A stretch of DNA of 64,000 nt from Deltaproteobacteria bacterium (lineage in GTDB: Bacteria; Bdellovibrionota_B; Oligoflexia; Oligoflexales; CAIYRB01): positions 1 to 64,000 of the forward strand of contig VGTI01000004.1 in the NCBI GenBank assembly GCA_016874735.1, read 5' to 3'. Position numbers and translations under genes: made by a program. Positions 24,898-34,706 of this stretch are shown piece after piece. A model generated the notes under the pieces. It saw only the letters and a program-made list of their open reading frames with translations, had not been told where the DNA came from and ran no database searches. Within the stretch, counting starts at the first letter, position 1; the number at the start of each line of letters is the position of its first letter.

Positions 24898-26534
24898 TGA
24901 TGGCCTACCTCGCGTTTGGTTATGAGGCTTGGTAAGTATTCCGGATTAGTTGGTAGGCCCAACAGAGTTATCACCGTATTTGCCACATTAGCCAACGTAC
25001 GCTGACTAGACTCAGTCAATTGCCATGCGTCCGTGCCATGACCATATATTACCAACGGCACTGGAGCTAGGGTGTGAGAGGTCTTAGCTTTTGGACGCTT
25101 GCAACCTGGCTCTTGCCACTGGGGATAATCCGCCTCTTTACCATCAAACATCTCGTCAGCATTGCCATGATCAGCGGTGATAACCAGGATAGTGCCAGAT
25201 GCGTCGGCTGCTGCCATCAAACGGGCGAGCTGGGTATCCACTGTTTCCACCGCGCTGATGGCTGCCGCAAGATCACCCGTATGTCCAACCATATCCCCAT
25301 TGGCAAAGTTGATGCGACCGAAGTCAAAGCTACCAGCAGCCATCTTGGCGATAGTAACGTCGGCAATGGCGACCGCCTTCATCTCGGGCTTAGCAGCGAA
25401 CTCACTTGCCGGATCCGAAGGTATTTCAACATAATCTTCTCGTGAAGGGTCAAATAGTCCACTGCGATTGCCATTCCAGAAATACGTGACATGCCCAAAT
25501 TTTTGCGTCTCGCTGCATGCGAACTGGCGCACCCCAAACTTCAGTAGATACTCGGTCAAGGGGTGGTCAATAGCGGGCGGAGCAACAAGAAAATGCTCAG
25601 GTATATGCAGATCACCATCGTACTCCATCATCCCTGCATAGAAAACTTTGGGGACCCGTCCACGATCAAAATAGTGGAAATCCGACTCTGTGAAAGCCCG
25701 AGATATCTCAATAGCTCGATCACCACGGAAGTTAAAAAAGATGACAGCATCCCCATCCTTGATTACGCCCACAGGTTGCTGATCTTTCGCAACGACGAAT
25801 GCCGGCAGATTTTGATCTGTTAGCTTTGAGTCCAGCCTAAATGTGGCGATGGCCTCCTCAATCGACTCAAAGGTCGGACCTTTACCGTGGACGTGGGTCT
25901 CCCACCCGCGCCGAACCATATCCCAGTCGGCGTTGTAGCGGTCCATCGTTATGGTCATACGCCCCCCTCCGGAGGCAACCTGCACATCGAACAGACTATC
26001 ACGCAACTCATCCATAACTTGCCGCAATCGTTCGATATAGATCTCAGCAGTGGTGGCGCCAACGTCCCGTCCATCGAGCAAGCAGTGGATGCGCACCCGT
26101 CGGATGCCATCGGCTTTGGCCTGCCGCAACATGGCAAAGAGGTGTCGCTCATGAGAGTGAACGTTGCCGTCCGACAGCAGTCCCAAAAAATGAAGCGTAT
26201 GGTCACCAGATGTTACCTGTGCGACTGCTTGGCGCCAAGTCTCACCGCGAAAAACTGTGCCGTCGGCCATTGCCATATTTACGAGTTTGGCCCCCTGAGC
26301 AAAGATGCGTCCTGCGCCTAGAGCGTTGTGACCCACCTCGCTGTTCCCGATGTCATCCTCTGAAGGTAAACCAACAGCAGTACCATGGGCCTTGAGTGTG
26401 GTGCTCAGTGGCATCGCTAACAGACGCCTGAGAGTAGGCGTCTGCGCCAAGGCCACGGCGTTACCGAACTGACTGTTTCTAAGTCCAATACCGTCCATGA
26501 CCACACAGAGTACACGATGCTTGACCGCCGCCAT
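24894..26534 (-). CDS. gpmI: 2,3-bisphosphoglycerate-independent phosphoglycerate mutase
   Basis: 546 residues, alkaline-phosphatase superfamily. VMDGIGL near residue 13 and GNSEVGH with the phosphorylated Ser65 are the metal-binding and catalytic motifs; LDGRDVGATTAEIYIERL and the C-terminal ITADHGNADEMFD complete the active site. It interconverts 3- and 2-phosphoglycerate in glycolysis and gluconeogenesis with Mn. Slightly longer than the usual 510 residues. Coupled to mazG. Confidence 0.96.
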   Translation of the reverse strand: MAAVKHRVLCVVMDGIGLRNSQFGNAVALAQTPTLRRLLAMPLSTTLKAHGTAVGLPSEDDIGNSEVGHNALGAGRIFAQGAKLVNMAMADGTVFRGETWRQAVAQVTSGDHTLHFLGLLSDGNVHSHERHLFAMLRQAKADGIRRVRIHCLLDGRDVGATTAEIYIERLRQVMDELRDSLFDVQVASGGGRMTITMDRYNADWDMVRRGWETHVHGKGPTFESIEEAIATFRLDSKLTDQNLPAFVVAKDQQPVGVIKDGDAVIFFNFRGDRAIEISRAFTESDFHYFDRGRVPKVFYAGMMEYDGDLHIPEHFLVAPPAIDHPLTEYLLKFGVRQFACSETQKFGHVTYFWNGNRSGLFDPSREDYVEIPSDPASEFAAKPEMKAVAIADVTIAKMAAGSFDFGRINFANGDMVGHTGDLAAAISAVETVDTQLARLMAAADASGTILVITADHGNADEMFDGKEADYPQWQEPGCKRPKAKTSHTLAPVPLVIYGHGTDAWQLTESSQRTLANVANTVITLLGLPTNPEYLPSLITKREVGHQ

Positions 26535-26564
26535 CGCTAACTACCTCTCGTAAGCATTTTATTT

Positions 26565-26595
26565 TTGGCACAAGGTCTGCGCCCTCGCGTACAAT
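26565..26595 (+). promoter_or_regulatory. Promoter region of the 26.6-kb lipoprotein gene
   Basis: TTGGCA (26565-26570) and TACAAT (26590-26595) resemble -35 and -10 boxes but with a 19-base spacer. The same TTGGCAC has a TGC placed 10 bases after GG, so a sigma-54 reading is also possible. Which factor is used cannot be told. Confidence 0.35.
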
Positions 26596-26637
26596 AGCGA
26601 ACAAGCTAATCTTGCTCCACATAAGGATGGTGTCCTC

Positions 26638-27552
26638 ATGCTCAAAGAGCCAATCTTGATCGCCCTTAGTGTAGTCACGCTGTCAGCTTGTCGCACCACG
26701 GATAGAAAATCGCCAGCTCCCATTAGCGCTCCAGAGCGCCCGCGCAGCCTAGAGCTAGCTCACAGCGAGCCGACCAAATTTTATGCTCTCAACAAAGATG
26801 AGTCTCAAGCGACCTACCTCACCATGCTCAAGATCGAAATGGAGGCCGGTACCGAAGTACCCGCCGCCAAGCAGCATTCCGTGCGGGGAGTTGTTGAATG
26901 TCGCCAAATGGGCACCATACAAAATTGTCTACTAAGAGTCTCCCTAGCCGGCGACGAGTCTGCCCCGGTACAGCCACTCGACGCAAAGATGACGTCCCGA
27001 GCGCTGAATTTTGCTCTCGAACGGCGCCCCGACATCAAGGACGAGGGCGTCATCGTTTCTGACCTGATCTGTGATTATATAGGTAAGAAAAGCCCACCCT
27101 TTCAACTGGAGGACGTGCGCTGCTATTTCGATCAGCCCCGACTGCCAAACGAGGCCGTATTTGAGGGGAAAATTGCCCAGGAGTTGGGCGAAGCTATTCG
27201 CGGCGACGCCGTTTATGGCACCAACATAGTTCAGTTGAACGGCGCCCTTTTCTGCCACTGGCTGGCGGTATCAAAGCGTAGCGTTTGCATCACCAGAACT
27301 AACGTCAACGGGGTGCTTCAGGAGTCAGTGGTCGAGCTTAGTGCAGCTGCATCGTATACCGCGTCCCGCCGGCTGCGTCAGGCCGTGATAGATCAAAGCC
27401 ACATTGGTAGTGTGGTCGTAGCTAAAGATCCGTCAATTGACGACAAATCTGCTATGCCACGTGAGTTAATGAGCTCTCTCGTATGCGTAGTCGACAACAC
27501 GCGTATTGAGCTAGATGGCGAGCGTACCTATCTATGTCGTGCCCGCATTTGA
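26638..27552 (+). CDS. Lipoprotein of unknown function
   Basis: 304 residues with a lipobox (TLSAC, Cys18), so membrane-anchored on the periplasmic side. AAGGATGG lies 10 bases before the ATG. The mature protein contains several cysteines (in pairs around GVVECRQ-GTIQNCLLRV and DLICDYIG--EDVRCYF), which could form disulfides. Two similar-looking halves of about 110 residues may be present. No family recognised. It converges with hemE 18 bases away with no visible terminator. Confidence 0.75.
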   Translation: MLKEPILIALSVVTLSACRTTDRKSPAPISAPERPRSLELAHSEPTKFYALNKDESQATYLTMLKIEMEAGTEVPAAKQHSVRGVVECRQMGTIQNCLLRVSLAGDESAPVQPLDAKMTSRALNFALERRPDIKDEGVIVSDLICDYIGKKSPPFQLEDVRCYFDQPRLPNEAVFEGKIAQELGEAIRGDAVYGTNIVQLNGALFCHWLAVSKRSVCITRTNVNGVLQESVVELSAAASYTASRRLRQAVIDQSHIGSVVVAKDPSIDDKSAMPRELMSSLVCVVDNTRIELDGERTYLCRARI

Positions 27553-27570
27553 GGAGTGGCCGCACTTGAT

Positions 27571-28620
27571 TTAACGAAAGGCCCGTACCTCATCGATGAC
27601 CCAGGTCAGCGACTCGGGCGGTGTGTGCGGCAGTAGTCCATGCCCAACATTAAAAATATGGCCCTTCAGTTTCAGTTCGCGAGCTTCCTGCAGAATTCTG
27701 CGAACACGCTCTCGCACGGTGGATTCTGGCGCGATCAAAATCTGAGGATCTAAGTTGCCTTGAACTGCGACGTCTAGACCTACATCCCGCAGCGTTTTAC
27801 TCGCCGCGGTCAACGTGGTCCGCCAATCCACTGAGATCACATCAACGTCGAGACCGGCCAGATTAAACATACGGTCCGTACCCTGCCCTGGGAAGTAGGT
27901 CACCGGCACACCGAGAGTGCGAGCGTAAGCCGTCACCTTATTCGTCACGGGGAATACAAGATTACGGTAGTCAAAGCCGGTCAACTGGCCAGCCCATGTA
28001 TCAAAAAGCATCAGTGCATCAGCACCACTCTTAACCTGCATAGCCAAATAGTCGCAGGTAACATCGGCGATAAGGTCAAGTAGTCCGGCAAAAACTGCCG
28101 GCTCTCTAAAAAGTAGGCGTTTCACCTCTGTGAAGGTCTTACTACCCCCACCCTCGATCATGTAGCTAGCCACTGTAAATGGAGCCCCGGCAAACCCAAT
28201 CATGGTCTGGTCGGAACGCAAACCAGCTTTTGTTTTTGCAATGGCTTCACCGACATAGCCTAAATCCCTCACTGCGTCAGCCCGCTTCAGGCGGCCTAAA
28301 TCGGTAGCCGATCTCACCGGCTGCGATAAAACCGGACCCTCGCCCTTATCAAAGGTCAAAGTTTGACCCATGGCAGTGCAGGGAATCAAAATATCGGAAA
28401 AAATAATTGCCGCATCAAGATCATAACGACGCAAGGGCTGCAGCGTCACCTCAGCAGCCAACTCCGGACTACGACATAAATCGACAAAAGCGACCTTGGA
28501 TCTAACCTCCCTATATTCCGGTAGGTAGCGACCAGCCTGGCGCATGAACCAAATCGGTTGGCGCGTTGGAGTCAGGCCTCGAGCGGCAGCAACAAGTGGC
28601 TTCACAGTTGAGTTACTCAT
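27571..28620 (-). CDS. hemE: Uroporphyrinogen decarboxylase
   Basis: 349 residues from the ATG at 28620 (GGATGA upstream); a TTG two codons earlier is less likely. The substrate-binding signature PIWFMRQAGRYLPEYR is at the N-terminus, followed by DAAIIFSDIL, FAGAPFTVASYMIEGGGS and the late FNVGHGLLPHTPPE motif. HemE converts uroporphyrinogen III to coproporphyrinogen III in heme synthesis, which the abundant cytochromes of this genome need. No other heme gene is adjacent. Confidence 0.97.
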   Translation of the reverse strand: MSNSTVKPLVAAARGLTPTRQPIWFMRQAGRYLPEYREVRSKVAFVDLCRSPELAAEVTLQPLRRYDLDAAIIFSDILIPCTAMGQTLTFDKGEGPVLSQPVRSATDLGRLKRADAVRDLGYVGEAIAKTKAGLRSDQTMIGFAGAPFTVASYMIEGGGSKTFTEVKRLLFREPAVFAGLLDLIADVTCDYLAMQVKSGADALMLFDTWAGQLTGFDYRNLVFPVTNKVTAYARTLGVPVTYFPGQGTDRMFNLAGLDVDVISVDWRTTLTAASKTLRDVGLDVAVQGNLDPQILIAPESTVRERVRRILQEARELKLKGHIFNVGHGLLPHTPPESLTWVIDEVRAFR

Positions 28621-28732
28621 AATCAAGTCATCCGCAGGTTAGACAGCTGCATCCTAGCATGAGAAAATCATACTAGTATACCCTGTCCTCACCCCGCGCA
28701 GCCGCGCACTGCCTAAAGAATTCACCCGCTAA

Positions 28733-29647
28733 ATGTCACAAAAACATCAAGCCATCGCTGCCGATGTGCCGGAAGATCAGTTGATTCAGCTGGTCGAGGC
28801 ATATCAACATCGTGTCTTCAGTCTCGAGGCTGAACTACACGAGCATGCGCGAGGCGGTGCACTGAGCGAAGGTGATTATAAGCGACGCCTAAAAGCAGTG
28901 CATGATCTTCATGCCGACCTCCGAGAACTAGTGGGTTGGGCGCGCTCAGCAGTTGATAGCGACGTCACGCATCGTGATATCGGCTTGCCTATCATAGGTT
29001 CGTGTACGCCTGCTGAGGCCCGGGTCTGCGCGGTTTATCTCAAAGAAAAGGGCGCTCAGTTGAAATCTCTCCGCACCAAAGTGGAGCGAGTACATAAGTG
29101 GCTCGAGGATGCCCTGCGCGGGAACGTTGGCTCCGTCCGTCTAACGCTACGCTTGAGCAAATTACGACAAATGACCCTACAGACTGAGCAAAACACGACC
29201 GATCTGCGTGAACGCAGTGTCGTCTTAGCGCGCCAAGTGACCGAACTCGCCAACCAGACACCCAGGGGACGCGATCACGGACTGACCACGCTGAAGGCGC
29301 TTCAGTCTCTATTCAGGCGCATCGACACCTCCACGCAAAGGGTGGCTAAGCTCACGACGTCGATCAAGCGAGAGGAGCTCAAGACCCAGGAGATGCGCGC
29401 CTGGCTTCAAAAGGAAAGATCCGAACGTGCGGAGCGATGGCCGGCGATGGAGCCTCCGACACCACTTGCTATGTCCCAGTCCATAACCGGTTGCGGCATA
29501 GACCCCGCAAGCTGGCGAGTAAAAGGCCGTAAAGAGCTTGCCGTCGTTGAACAGTTTCACGCGACAGAAGTCATGCCAGTGAGCGGTGGAGCCCAAAAGG
29601 AAGCCGCTGCCATGGCCACGCGCATCCTGGCGGAGGTGCAGCAGTGA
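28733..29647 (+). CDS. Unknown helical protein, first of a coupled pair
   Basis: 304 residues, no signal peptide. Almost entirely charged alpha-helix with coiled-coil stretches (residues about 10-60, 100-230), Arg- and Glu-rich, with two Cys near residues 89 and 99 and one near the C-terminus. No family is recognised. Its TGA overlaps the GTG of the next gene (GTGA), so the two are translated together. No good Shine-Dalgarno is visible before the ATG. The pair may form a cytoplasmic scaffold; this is only inferred from the coiled-coil nature. Confidence 0.65.
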   Translation: MSQKHQAIAADVPEDQLIQLVEAYQHRVFSLEAELHEHARGGALSEGDYKRRLKAVHDLHADLRELVGWARSAVDSDVTHRDIGLPIIGSCTPAEARVCAVYLKEKGAQLKSLRTKVERVHKWLEDALRGNVGSVRLTLRLSKLRQMTLQTEQNTTDLRERSVVLARQVTELANQTPRGRDHGLTTLKALQSLFRRIDTSTQRVAKLTTSIKREELKTQEMRAWLQKERSERAERWPAMEPPTPLAMSQSITGCGIDPASWRVKGRKELAVVEQFHATEVMPVSGGAQKEAAAMATRILAEVQQ

Positions 29648-30576
29648 ACCTCACGAGCTGGGATCAACAATTTGACAAACTCGCCGACGAGTGTGACCAG
29701 CTGCTCGATCAGCAAAGCCGCTCGCGCGTCGGTCATGATCGAGCTTTTACGCTGCGTAAAATAAGCATTATGCAAGAGCAAGATCTGCTTGAAGAGCAGA
29801 TTGATCGCCTACGTCAGTTGGCCGGTCGCGATGCTTTTTTGCTCCCTCGCGAAAAAGCCCTCATGCACGGGGCACGGATCTTCGTGGATCGCATCACGGA
29901 ATATGACTGCCTCAGATCCGATCTCTTGGCTCAGGGGCTTTGGTTTAACCTGCTGAAAACGCGGCTGCTCGGGAAAACAGTAACCCGGTCACAAGACTTT
30001 GACAACCTGGCCAGCGCTGACATTGTTGCTCTTTCCGTTCGCCAGCGCAGCCTGACCGCTACAGAAAACTACCTCGAAGCGAGGCTCGTACAGTTGGATC
30101 AAAGGCGGCGTGATTTGATGATTAGTTATCAACAGCTTGATATCGAGGATGCAAATCGTTGTGCCTCTGTCACCTATGCTACGCGCCTCGGCCCAGATCC
30201 AGTCTCTGCCTCCTCGAGCCCCCTGATGACTCAATTAAAGTTTTTCCTGGCAGCGGTCAAAGCTGATTCAGTAGCTAGGCCTGGCATTCATCAGCGCCTA
30301 TTACAGCAAAAGGAGCGCCTTGAAGAGCGCACCTCTGGCATTTTGGCGCTTTGCCGTTCTTTCATCTTCAGATGTCTAAAGTTAGCCTCTCCAGCTCCCA
30401 AAGACCGGCCCCTAGACCAGGAAATCCTGAGTATAGGCCGTCGGCTTGGTCGTATAGATCGCCTTGCCACACGAACTGCAGAAGAACTTGCGGCCGCCTT
30501 GACCCTACCGGTGGACACAGCCAAGACGCCAATCCGCGTGCAAAAAACTCTGAAAACGAATAAAAAGAAGAAATAG
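29644..30576 (+). CDS. Unknown helical protein, second of a coupled pair
   Basis: 310 residues, GTG start overlapping the previous stop. Like its partner it is a helical, Arg/Leu-rich protein (LLDQQSRSRVGHDRAF, LEEQIDRLRQLAGRD) with a short hydrophobic patch (ILALCRSFIFRCLKLASP, residues about 232-250) that is too polar for a clear membrane segment. It ends in a very basic KTLKTNKKKK tail, which could bind nucleic acid or membrane phosphates. No family recognised. Confidence 0.65.
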   Translation: MNLTSWDQQFDKLADECDQLLDQQSRSRVGHDRAFTLRKISIMQEQDLLEEQIDRLRQLAGRDAFLLPREKALMHGARIFVDRITEYDCLRSDLLAQGLWFNLLKTRLLGKTVTRSQDFDNLASADIVALSVRQRSLTATENYLEARLVQLDQRRRDLMISYQQLDIEDANRCASVTYATRLGPDPVSASSSPLMTQLKFFLAAVKADSVARPGIHQRLLQQKERLEERTSGILALCRSFIFRCLKLASPAPKDRPLDQEILSIGRRLGRIDRLATRTAEELAAALTLPVDTAKTPIRVQKTLKTNKKKK

Positions 30577-30656
30577 ACAAGTCAGTCCCTTAAAACCCGA
30601 CTGACGCAGAATCGTCGTGATACTGCGCCTATTACACTTTACGGAGAATCGATTCC

Positions 30657-31811
30657 ATGAGCATAGCGCCACTAACCACATTGACCAGTGATGAAGAACT
30701 ATTTGTCAACGAGGTCGACAAATTTGCTCACACGCAAATTAAACCTCTGGTTCACAGCATGGACGAGACCGAGACGGCTGATAAAAAATTGCTAGGACAG
30801 CTATTTGAAATGGGGCTCATGGGCATCGAGGTCCCTACCGAATATGGTGGTGCTGGCGGCACCTTCATGATGGCAATCCTTGCCGTTGAAGCGCTCGCAA
30901 AGGTAGACCCGTCAATTTCTGTGGTGTGTGACGTACAGAACACCTTGGTCAATAATATCTTTCTGCGCTGGGGTAATCAGGAGCAAAAACAGAAATATTT
31001 ACCAAGACTAACCAGTCGCGATATTGGTTCCTACTGTCTCACGGAGGCAAACAGTGGCTCGGATGCATTCGCCATGCAGGCGCGTGCCGTCGACCAAGGC
31101 GACCACTTCCGCCTAACCGGCAAGAAGGTGTTTATCACCAATGCCAAAGAGGCCAACATTTTCGTGGTATTTGCCAACGCCAAACCGGAGCTTGGTTACA
31201 AAGGCATTACTGGTTTCATCGTCGAAAAAGATATGCCGGGATTTGCCCTGGGCAAGAAGGAAGTTAAACTCGGCATCCGCGCCTCGAGTACCTGCGAGGT
31301 ATTGCTCAACGACGTAAAAGTGCCCAAAAGTCACATCTTGGGTGAAGTTGGGGTCGGCTACAAAATCGCTATCGAAACGCTCAACGAAGGGCGGATCGGT
31401 ATTGCAGCCCAGATGCTTGGGTTGGCCGAAGGCGCTTTGGCGGGGGCTCTCACCTACGCCAACCAAAGAGAGCAATTTGGCAAGAAAATCAAGGAGTTTC
31501 AAGGCATCCAGATGCAACTCGCCGAACTCGCCACCAAAGTCGAAGCCGCCAAGCTGATGGTCTACAATGCGGCAAGACTGAAAGATGCCAAAAAGCCGTT
31601 TATCAAAGAAGCCGCCATGGCCAAATACCTGGTCTCGGAAATTGCTGAAGAGGTCGCGTCGCGCGCTCTTGAGGTTTACGGCGGCTACGGCTTCATTAAA
31701 GAATTCCCTGCAGAGAAGTTTTACCGTGACGTGAAGATCGGCAAACTTTACGAGGGCACTTCAAACATGCAACTCACCACCATCTTCAAGCTTATCGATG
31801 CCAGCAAGTAA
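30657..31811 (+). CDS. Acyl-CoA dehydrogenase
   Basis: 384 residues, the standard length. FAD/substrate-binding signatures are YCLTEANSGSDA near residue 122-133 and the C-terminal RALEVYGGYGFIKEFPAEKFYRD. The catalytic base is the Glu in KLYEGTSNMQ close to the C-terminus, as in short- and branched-chain enzymes. It oxidises acyl-CoA to trans-2-enoyl-CoA, passing electrons to ETF. The exact chain specificity cannot be read. No other beta-oxidation gene is adjacent; the CAP-domain gene starts inside its last codons. Confidence 0.94.
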   Translation: MSIAPLTTLTSDEELFVNEVDKFAHTQIKPLVHSMDETETADKKLLGQLFEMGLMGIEVPTEYGGAGGTFMMAILAVEALAKVDPSISVVCDVQNTLVNNIFLRWGNQEQKQKYLPRLTSRDIGSYCLTEANSGSDAFAMQARAVDQGDHFRLTGKKVFITNAKEANIFVVFANAKPELGYKGITGFIVEKDMPGFALGKKEVKLGIRASSTCEVLLNDVKVPKSHILGEVGVGYKIAIETLNEGRIGIAAQMLGLAEGALAGALTYANQREQFGKKIKEFQGIQMQLAELATKVEAAKLMVYNAARLKDAKKPFIKEAAMAKYLVSEIAEEVASRALEVYGGYGFIKEFPAEKFYRDVKIGKLYEGTSNMQLTTIFKLIDASK

Positions 31812-32835
31812 ACGAACTGGGATTTGGTCCACGTGCCTTATTACCGCTGTGCTGGTGGGCCAGGCCTTACCAGCACAGGCTCATGATCCACGGTTAAGAG
31901 CAGATTTAATTGATTCTCTGGGCCCTATCATCTGTGAAGGTGAACATGAGGCTAAGCCCTCAAGGCTTTGGAAGCGTGGAGTATTCGACTCCCAGATTGA
32001 TAGCCAGCTGTTAGCGGTCAAAAATGCGTCAGTCTCCCCTAGGGCGCTTTTAGCAAAACGAGCGCGCAGTATGGCTACGCTGCGTCATGCGGGCGGCTAT
32101 TCCTACGGGCTATGTACCGACGGTACCCGCGGCTGGATTGCTAGTCTCCGCGCTCCAGCACCGGTAAATATTGGGCCCAAAGGGCCGTGGCTGCAGCTTC
32201 CGGAGTCGCTCCTGAATAACGAATGTAGCGGCTATCAGATTGATTTTGCCAGCGCTGACGACGCCCACGTGCGATCCATTGCCTCTGGCGTTACTAAACT
32301 CAACATGACAGATCTTGGTCGGGGCGTCATAAGTATTAGCTGTCAAACCAAGACTCCCAAATGGCGCGGCCCGGTCCTTTGGTACCTAGTTCCGGCCTCT
32401 CTACCGGAGGATTCTCAGGCGCCATTTTCTGATACGTTTTCGACGGGACCTAAGACTGACGTCTCAGCTTCGAAGCTCCTGCTCGCTTGGATAAACAAGG
32501 TGCGGCAGAATCAAAATTTGAGTCAGCTCCAAATCCATGCAGCCCTTAACGAGGCTGCTTACCGGCTCGCCGTCGATCGGTCGGTAGACCACAACCGCAC
32601 CGCCCTGAGTGGGAGCTCAAATCTACTTGCGAAACAAGGGGTTAAGCTTTTGGCCGAAGATCGCGTTCGGGCTGAGAATTTAGCAACGATGACCTGGCTT
32701 CTTTGGTTTTCGCCTCGCCATCGCGCCTCGCTCCTGCGACCAGATGCCACCTTCATTGGTATCGATATCAGTACGGATCAAGGCCAAAGCTTAGGCATCC
32801 TCTTGCTAGGTAATCAGATGAATCAAAGCACCTGA
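31798..32835 (+). CDS. Exported CAP/SCP-domain protein
   Basis: 345 residues with a signal peptide ending at AQA-HDPR. The C-terminal half fits the CAP (SCP/PR-1) fold: LLAWINKVRQNQNLSQLQ, then LNEAAYRLAVDRSVDHNR, then AENLATMTWLLWFSPRHRASLL, with conserved His, Glu and the SP-HR motif. Bacterial CAP proteins are secreted and mostly of unknown function. The N-terminal 200 residues are not recognised. The start overlaps the acyl-CoA dehydrogenase gene by 14 bases, and the end overlaps the convergent lipoprotein gene by 13. Confidence 0.8.
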   Translation: MPASKRTGIWSTCLITAVLVGQALPAQAHDPRLRADLIDSLGPIICEGEHEAKPSRLWKRGVFDSQIDSQLLAVKNASVSPRALLAKRARSMATLRHAGGYSYGLCTDGTRGWIASLRAPAPVNIGPKGPWLQLPESLLNNECSGYQIDFASADDAHVRSIASGVTKLNMTDLGRGVISISCQTKTPKWRGPVLWYLVPASLPEDSQAPFSDTFSTGPKTDVSASKLLLAWINKVRQNQNLSQLQIHAALNEAAYRLAVDRSVDHNRTALSGSSNLLAKQGVKLLAEDRVRAENLATMTWLLWFSPRHRASLLRPDATFIGIDISTDQGQSLGILLLGNQMNQST

Positions 32836-33443
32836 CAGTCGATAAATATATTAACCGGCTTAAATGGTAGAAAGAGTACGACGGCGGTTCTGTGCTCCTT
32901 CTGGCTTGCTGGTCCTGTTGAGTCATGCCTGACAAAGATATCCTGACCTTTTTCAAAGACCGCAAAGCGTCCACTGTCTTTGTGGTACATCAGAGCACGT
33001 ACAAGATATGGTTTACGTCCGGCAAAATCCGTCGACCTTCCAGTGATTTGATTAACCTCAGGCACGGTCAGTTCGACCACCGAGGACTGCTCCAGTTTTT
33101 TCACAGCTACTGCCGGGTCCTGAACCGCAATCACATATTTATCATCGAGTTCCTGACTTTCAACCCAGCCCTCTCCCGCAAAATTGAACCAAGGCTCACG
33201 TCGTTTAGCCTCCTCGGCGAACTCCTTGTATAGGCCCTCATTTTGGTCTAGGCAGCGCTTAAGGTCGTTGCCCTGTCGTCCTGTCGGATTGCAAAACTCT
33301 GGACCACTGTAGCGACTTGGATCCGGATCAACGACACCGAGTTCGGAGGCTGAGGCTATTTTCCCACTGTCGTCTGACTTAGGGTGCGTACAACTCAGAA
33401 TAATGCTGGCAAGGCAAAGGCTGAGAGATCCTAGACGCCACAT
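32823..33443 (-). CDS. Lipoprotein of unknown function
   Basis: 206 residues from the ATG at 33443, which has AGGAGA well placed; an in-frame ATG 24 bases upstream does not. The signal peptide ends in a lipobox (IILSC). The mature part has two Cys (FCNPTGR, RCLDQNE) close together and is otherwise hydrophilic. No family recognised. Its 3' end overlaps the convergent CAP-domain gene. Confidence 0.7.
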   Translation of the reverse strand: MWRLGSLSLCLASIILSCTHPKSDDSGKIASASELGVVDPDPSRYSGPEFCNPTGRQGNDLKRCLDQNEGLYKEFAEEAKRREPWFNFAGEGWVESQELDDKYVIAVQDPAVAVKKLEQSSVVELTVPEVNQITGRSTDFAGRKPYLVRALMYHKDSGRFAVFEKGQDIFVRHDSTGPASQKEHRTAVVLFLPFKPVNIFIDCQVL

Positions 33444-33509
33444 GAAAATCTCCTGCAGGACAATCATTAGAGACTTGAGGCAATTTGTCCTTCAATTATG
33501 CCCCTAATC

Positions 33510-34706
33510 CTAATATCGCGCCATACTTGGGTCAAATGTGTCGATCCATGCCAATATACCACCACGGAGACTGACAGCTTGATCGTAGCCATGATCGCGC
33601 AGTTGGGCGACGGCCTGAGCACTGCGAGCGCCTCCTTTGCAATGGACGACAAGTGGCCGGTCAACAGCCAAATATTCAAGCCGCCGCGCTAGTTCACCAA
33701 GAGGGATGTGTTTACTACCCTCCAACTTGCAAATGGCGACTTCAGCTTCAGTGCGTACATCAATTAGCTCAAATGGTACCGCCGCTAGTTTCATGGCATG
33801 GAGATCTTGCACTGTGATTTCCATCTGATCTCCAGGCCCGCTGCTTGGGGCACAGGCAACTTCACATGTATTTACGGCCGCGATGCTAGGACAGTCACCG
33901 CAGAGGGGGCATCCATGGTCACGCGCTAGACTGAGCTCGGACCAGCGCATACTGAGGGCATCGTAGGTCAGAATCCGCCCGACAAGCGACTCACCGATGC
34001 CCGTCACGAGTTTGATGGCCTCGGTCGCTTGCACGGATCCGATCACTCCTGGCAATACCCCTAGAACGCCGCCCTCAGCACAATTTGGCACCACTCCAGC
34101 CGCCGGTGGGCGGGGAAATAAGCAGCGATAGCAGGGGCCGTATGGGGGATAAAATAGGGACGCCTGACCTGCAAACCGCATGATTGAGCCATAGACGTAG
34201 GGCCTGGCAGTGAGGACACAAGCGTCGGTCACTAGGTAGCGCGTCGCAAAGTTGTCGCTGCCGTCAATGACAAGGTCATAATCCCGGACCAAATCTACGG
34301 CATTTTCGACCGTCAGCATCTCTGGATGGGTCTCGATCTGTATATCGGGATTGATGGTCTCGAGCCGCCTTGCAGCGACTTCGACCTTTTTTTGACCGAC
34401 CTCAGCGCTGCTGTAAAGCAACTGGCGCTGCAGATTTGACAAGTCAACATGATCGCCATCGCAAAGTCCCAAGGTACCTATACCGGCAGCCGCCAGATAC
34501 ATCGCGGCCGGTGAACCTAATCCACCAACGCCGACAATTAAGATACGGCTTGCCTTCAATCGGCTTTGGCCCACCAAACCTAGCTCTGGCAAAAGCACAT
34601 GACGGCTATAGCGCGCCAATTCCGTTGAGTTTAGAGTTACGCTCTCAGCTCTTTGAGCAATTTCAGCGGCTACCCGGAACAAATCCGTACCTCTTCTTGA
34701 TGGCAT
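33510..34706 (-). CDS. MoeB/ThiF-type adenylyltransferase fused to a rhodanese domain
   Basis: 398 residues. The E1-like domain has RYSRHVLLPELGLVGQ, the nucleotide loop GVGGLGSPAA, the DxxxxxNLQRQ motif, and two zinc-type pairs (CYRC near residue 190, CPLC near 265). The C-terminal 100 residues are a rhodanese domain with the active Cys in VVHCKGGARS. Such MoeZ/MoeBR-like fusions activate the C-terminal Gly of sulfur carriers (MoaD, ThiS) and supply the sulfur. Overlaps the upstream GH5 gene; a TTG start at 34682 with an AGAGG is a reasonable alternative. Confidence 0.92.
   Translation of the reverse strand: MPSRRGTDLFRVAAEIAQRAESVTLNSTELARYSRHVLLPELGLVGQSRLKASRILIVGVGGLGSPAAMYLAAAGIGTLGLCDGDHVDLSNLQRQLLYSSAEVGQKKVEVAARRLETINPDIQIETHPEMLTVENAVDLVRDYDLVIDGSDNFATRYLVTDACVLTARPYVYGSIMRFAGQASLFYPPYGPCYRCLFPRPPAAGVVPNCAEGGVLGVLPGVIGSVQATEAIKLVTGIGESLVGRILTYDALSMRWSELSLARDHGCPLCGDCPSIAAVNTCEVACAPSSGPGDQMEITVQDLHAMKLAAVPFELIDVRTEAEVAICKLEGSKHIPLGELARRLEYLAVDRPLVVHCKGGARSAQAVAQLRDHGYDQAVSLRGGILAWIDTFDPSMARY

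Noticed and set aside
28671-28680. ATACTAGTAT palindrome upstream of hemE
   Set aside because: Ten bases only, no second copy and no promoter element at the right distance; too weak to call an operator.
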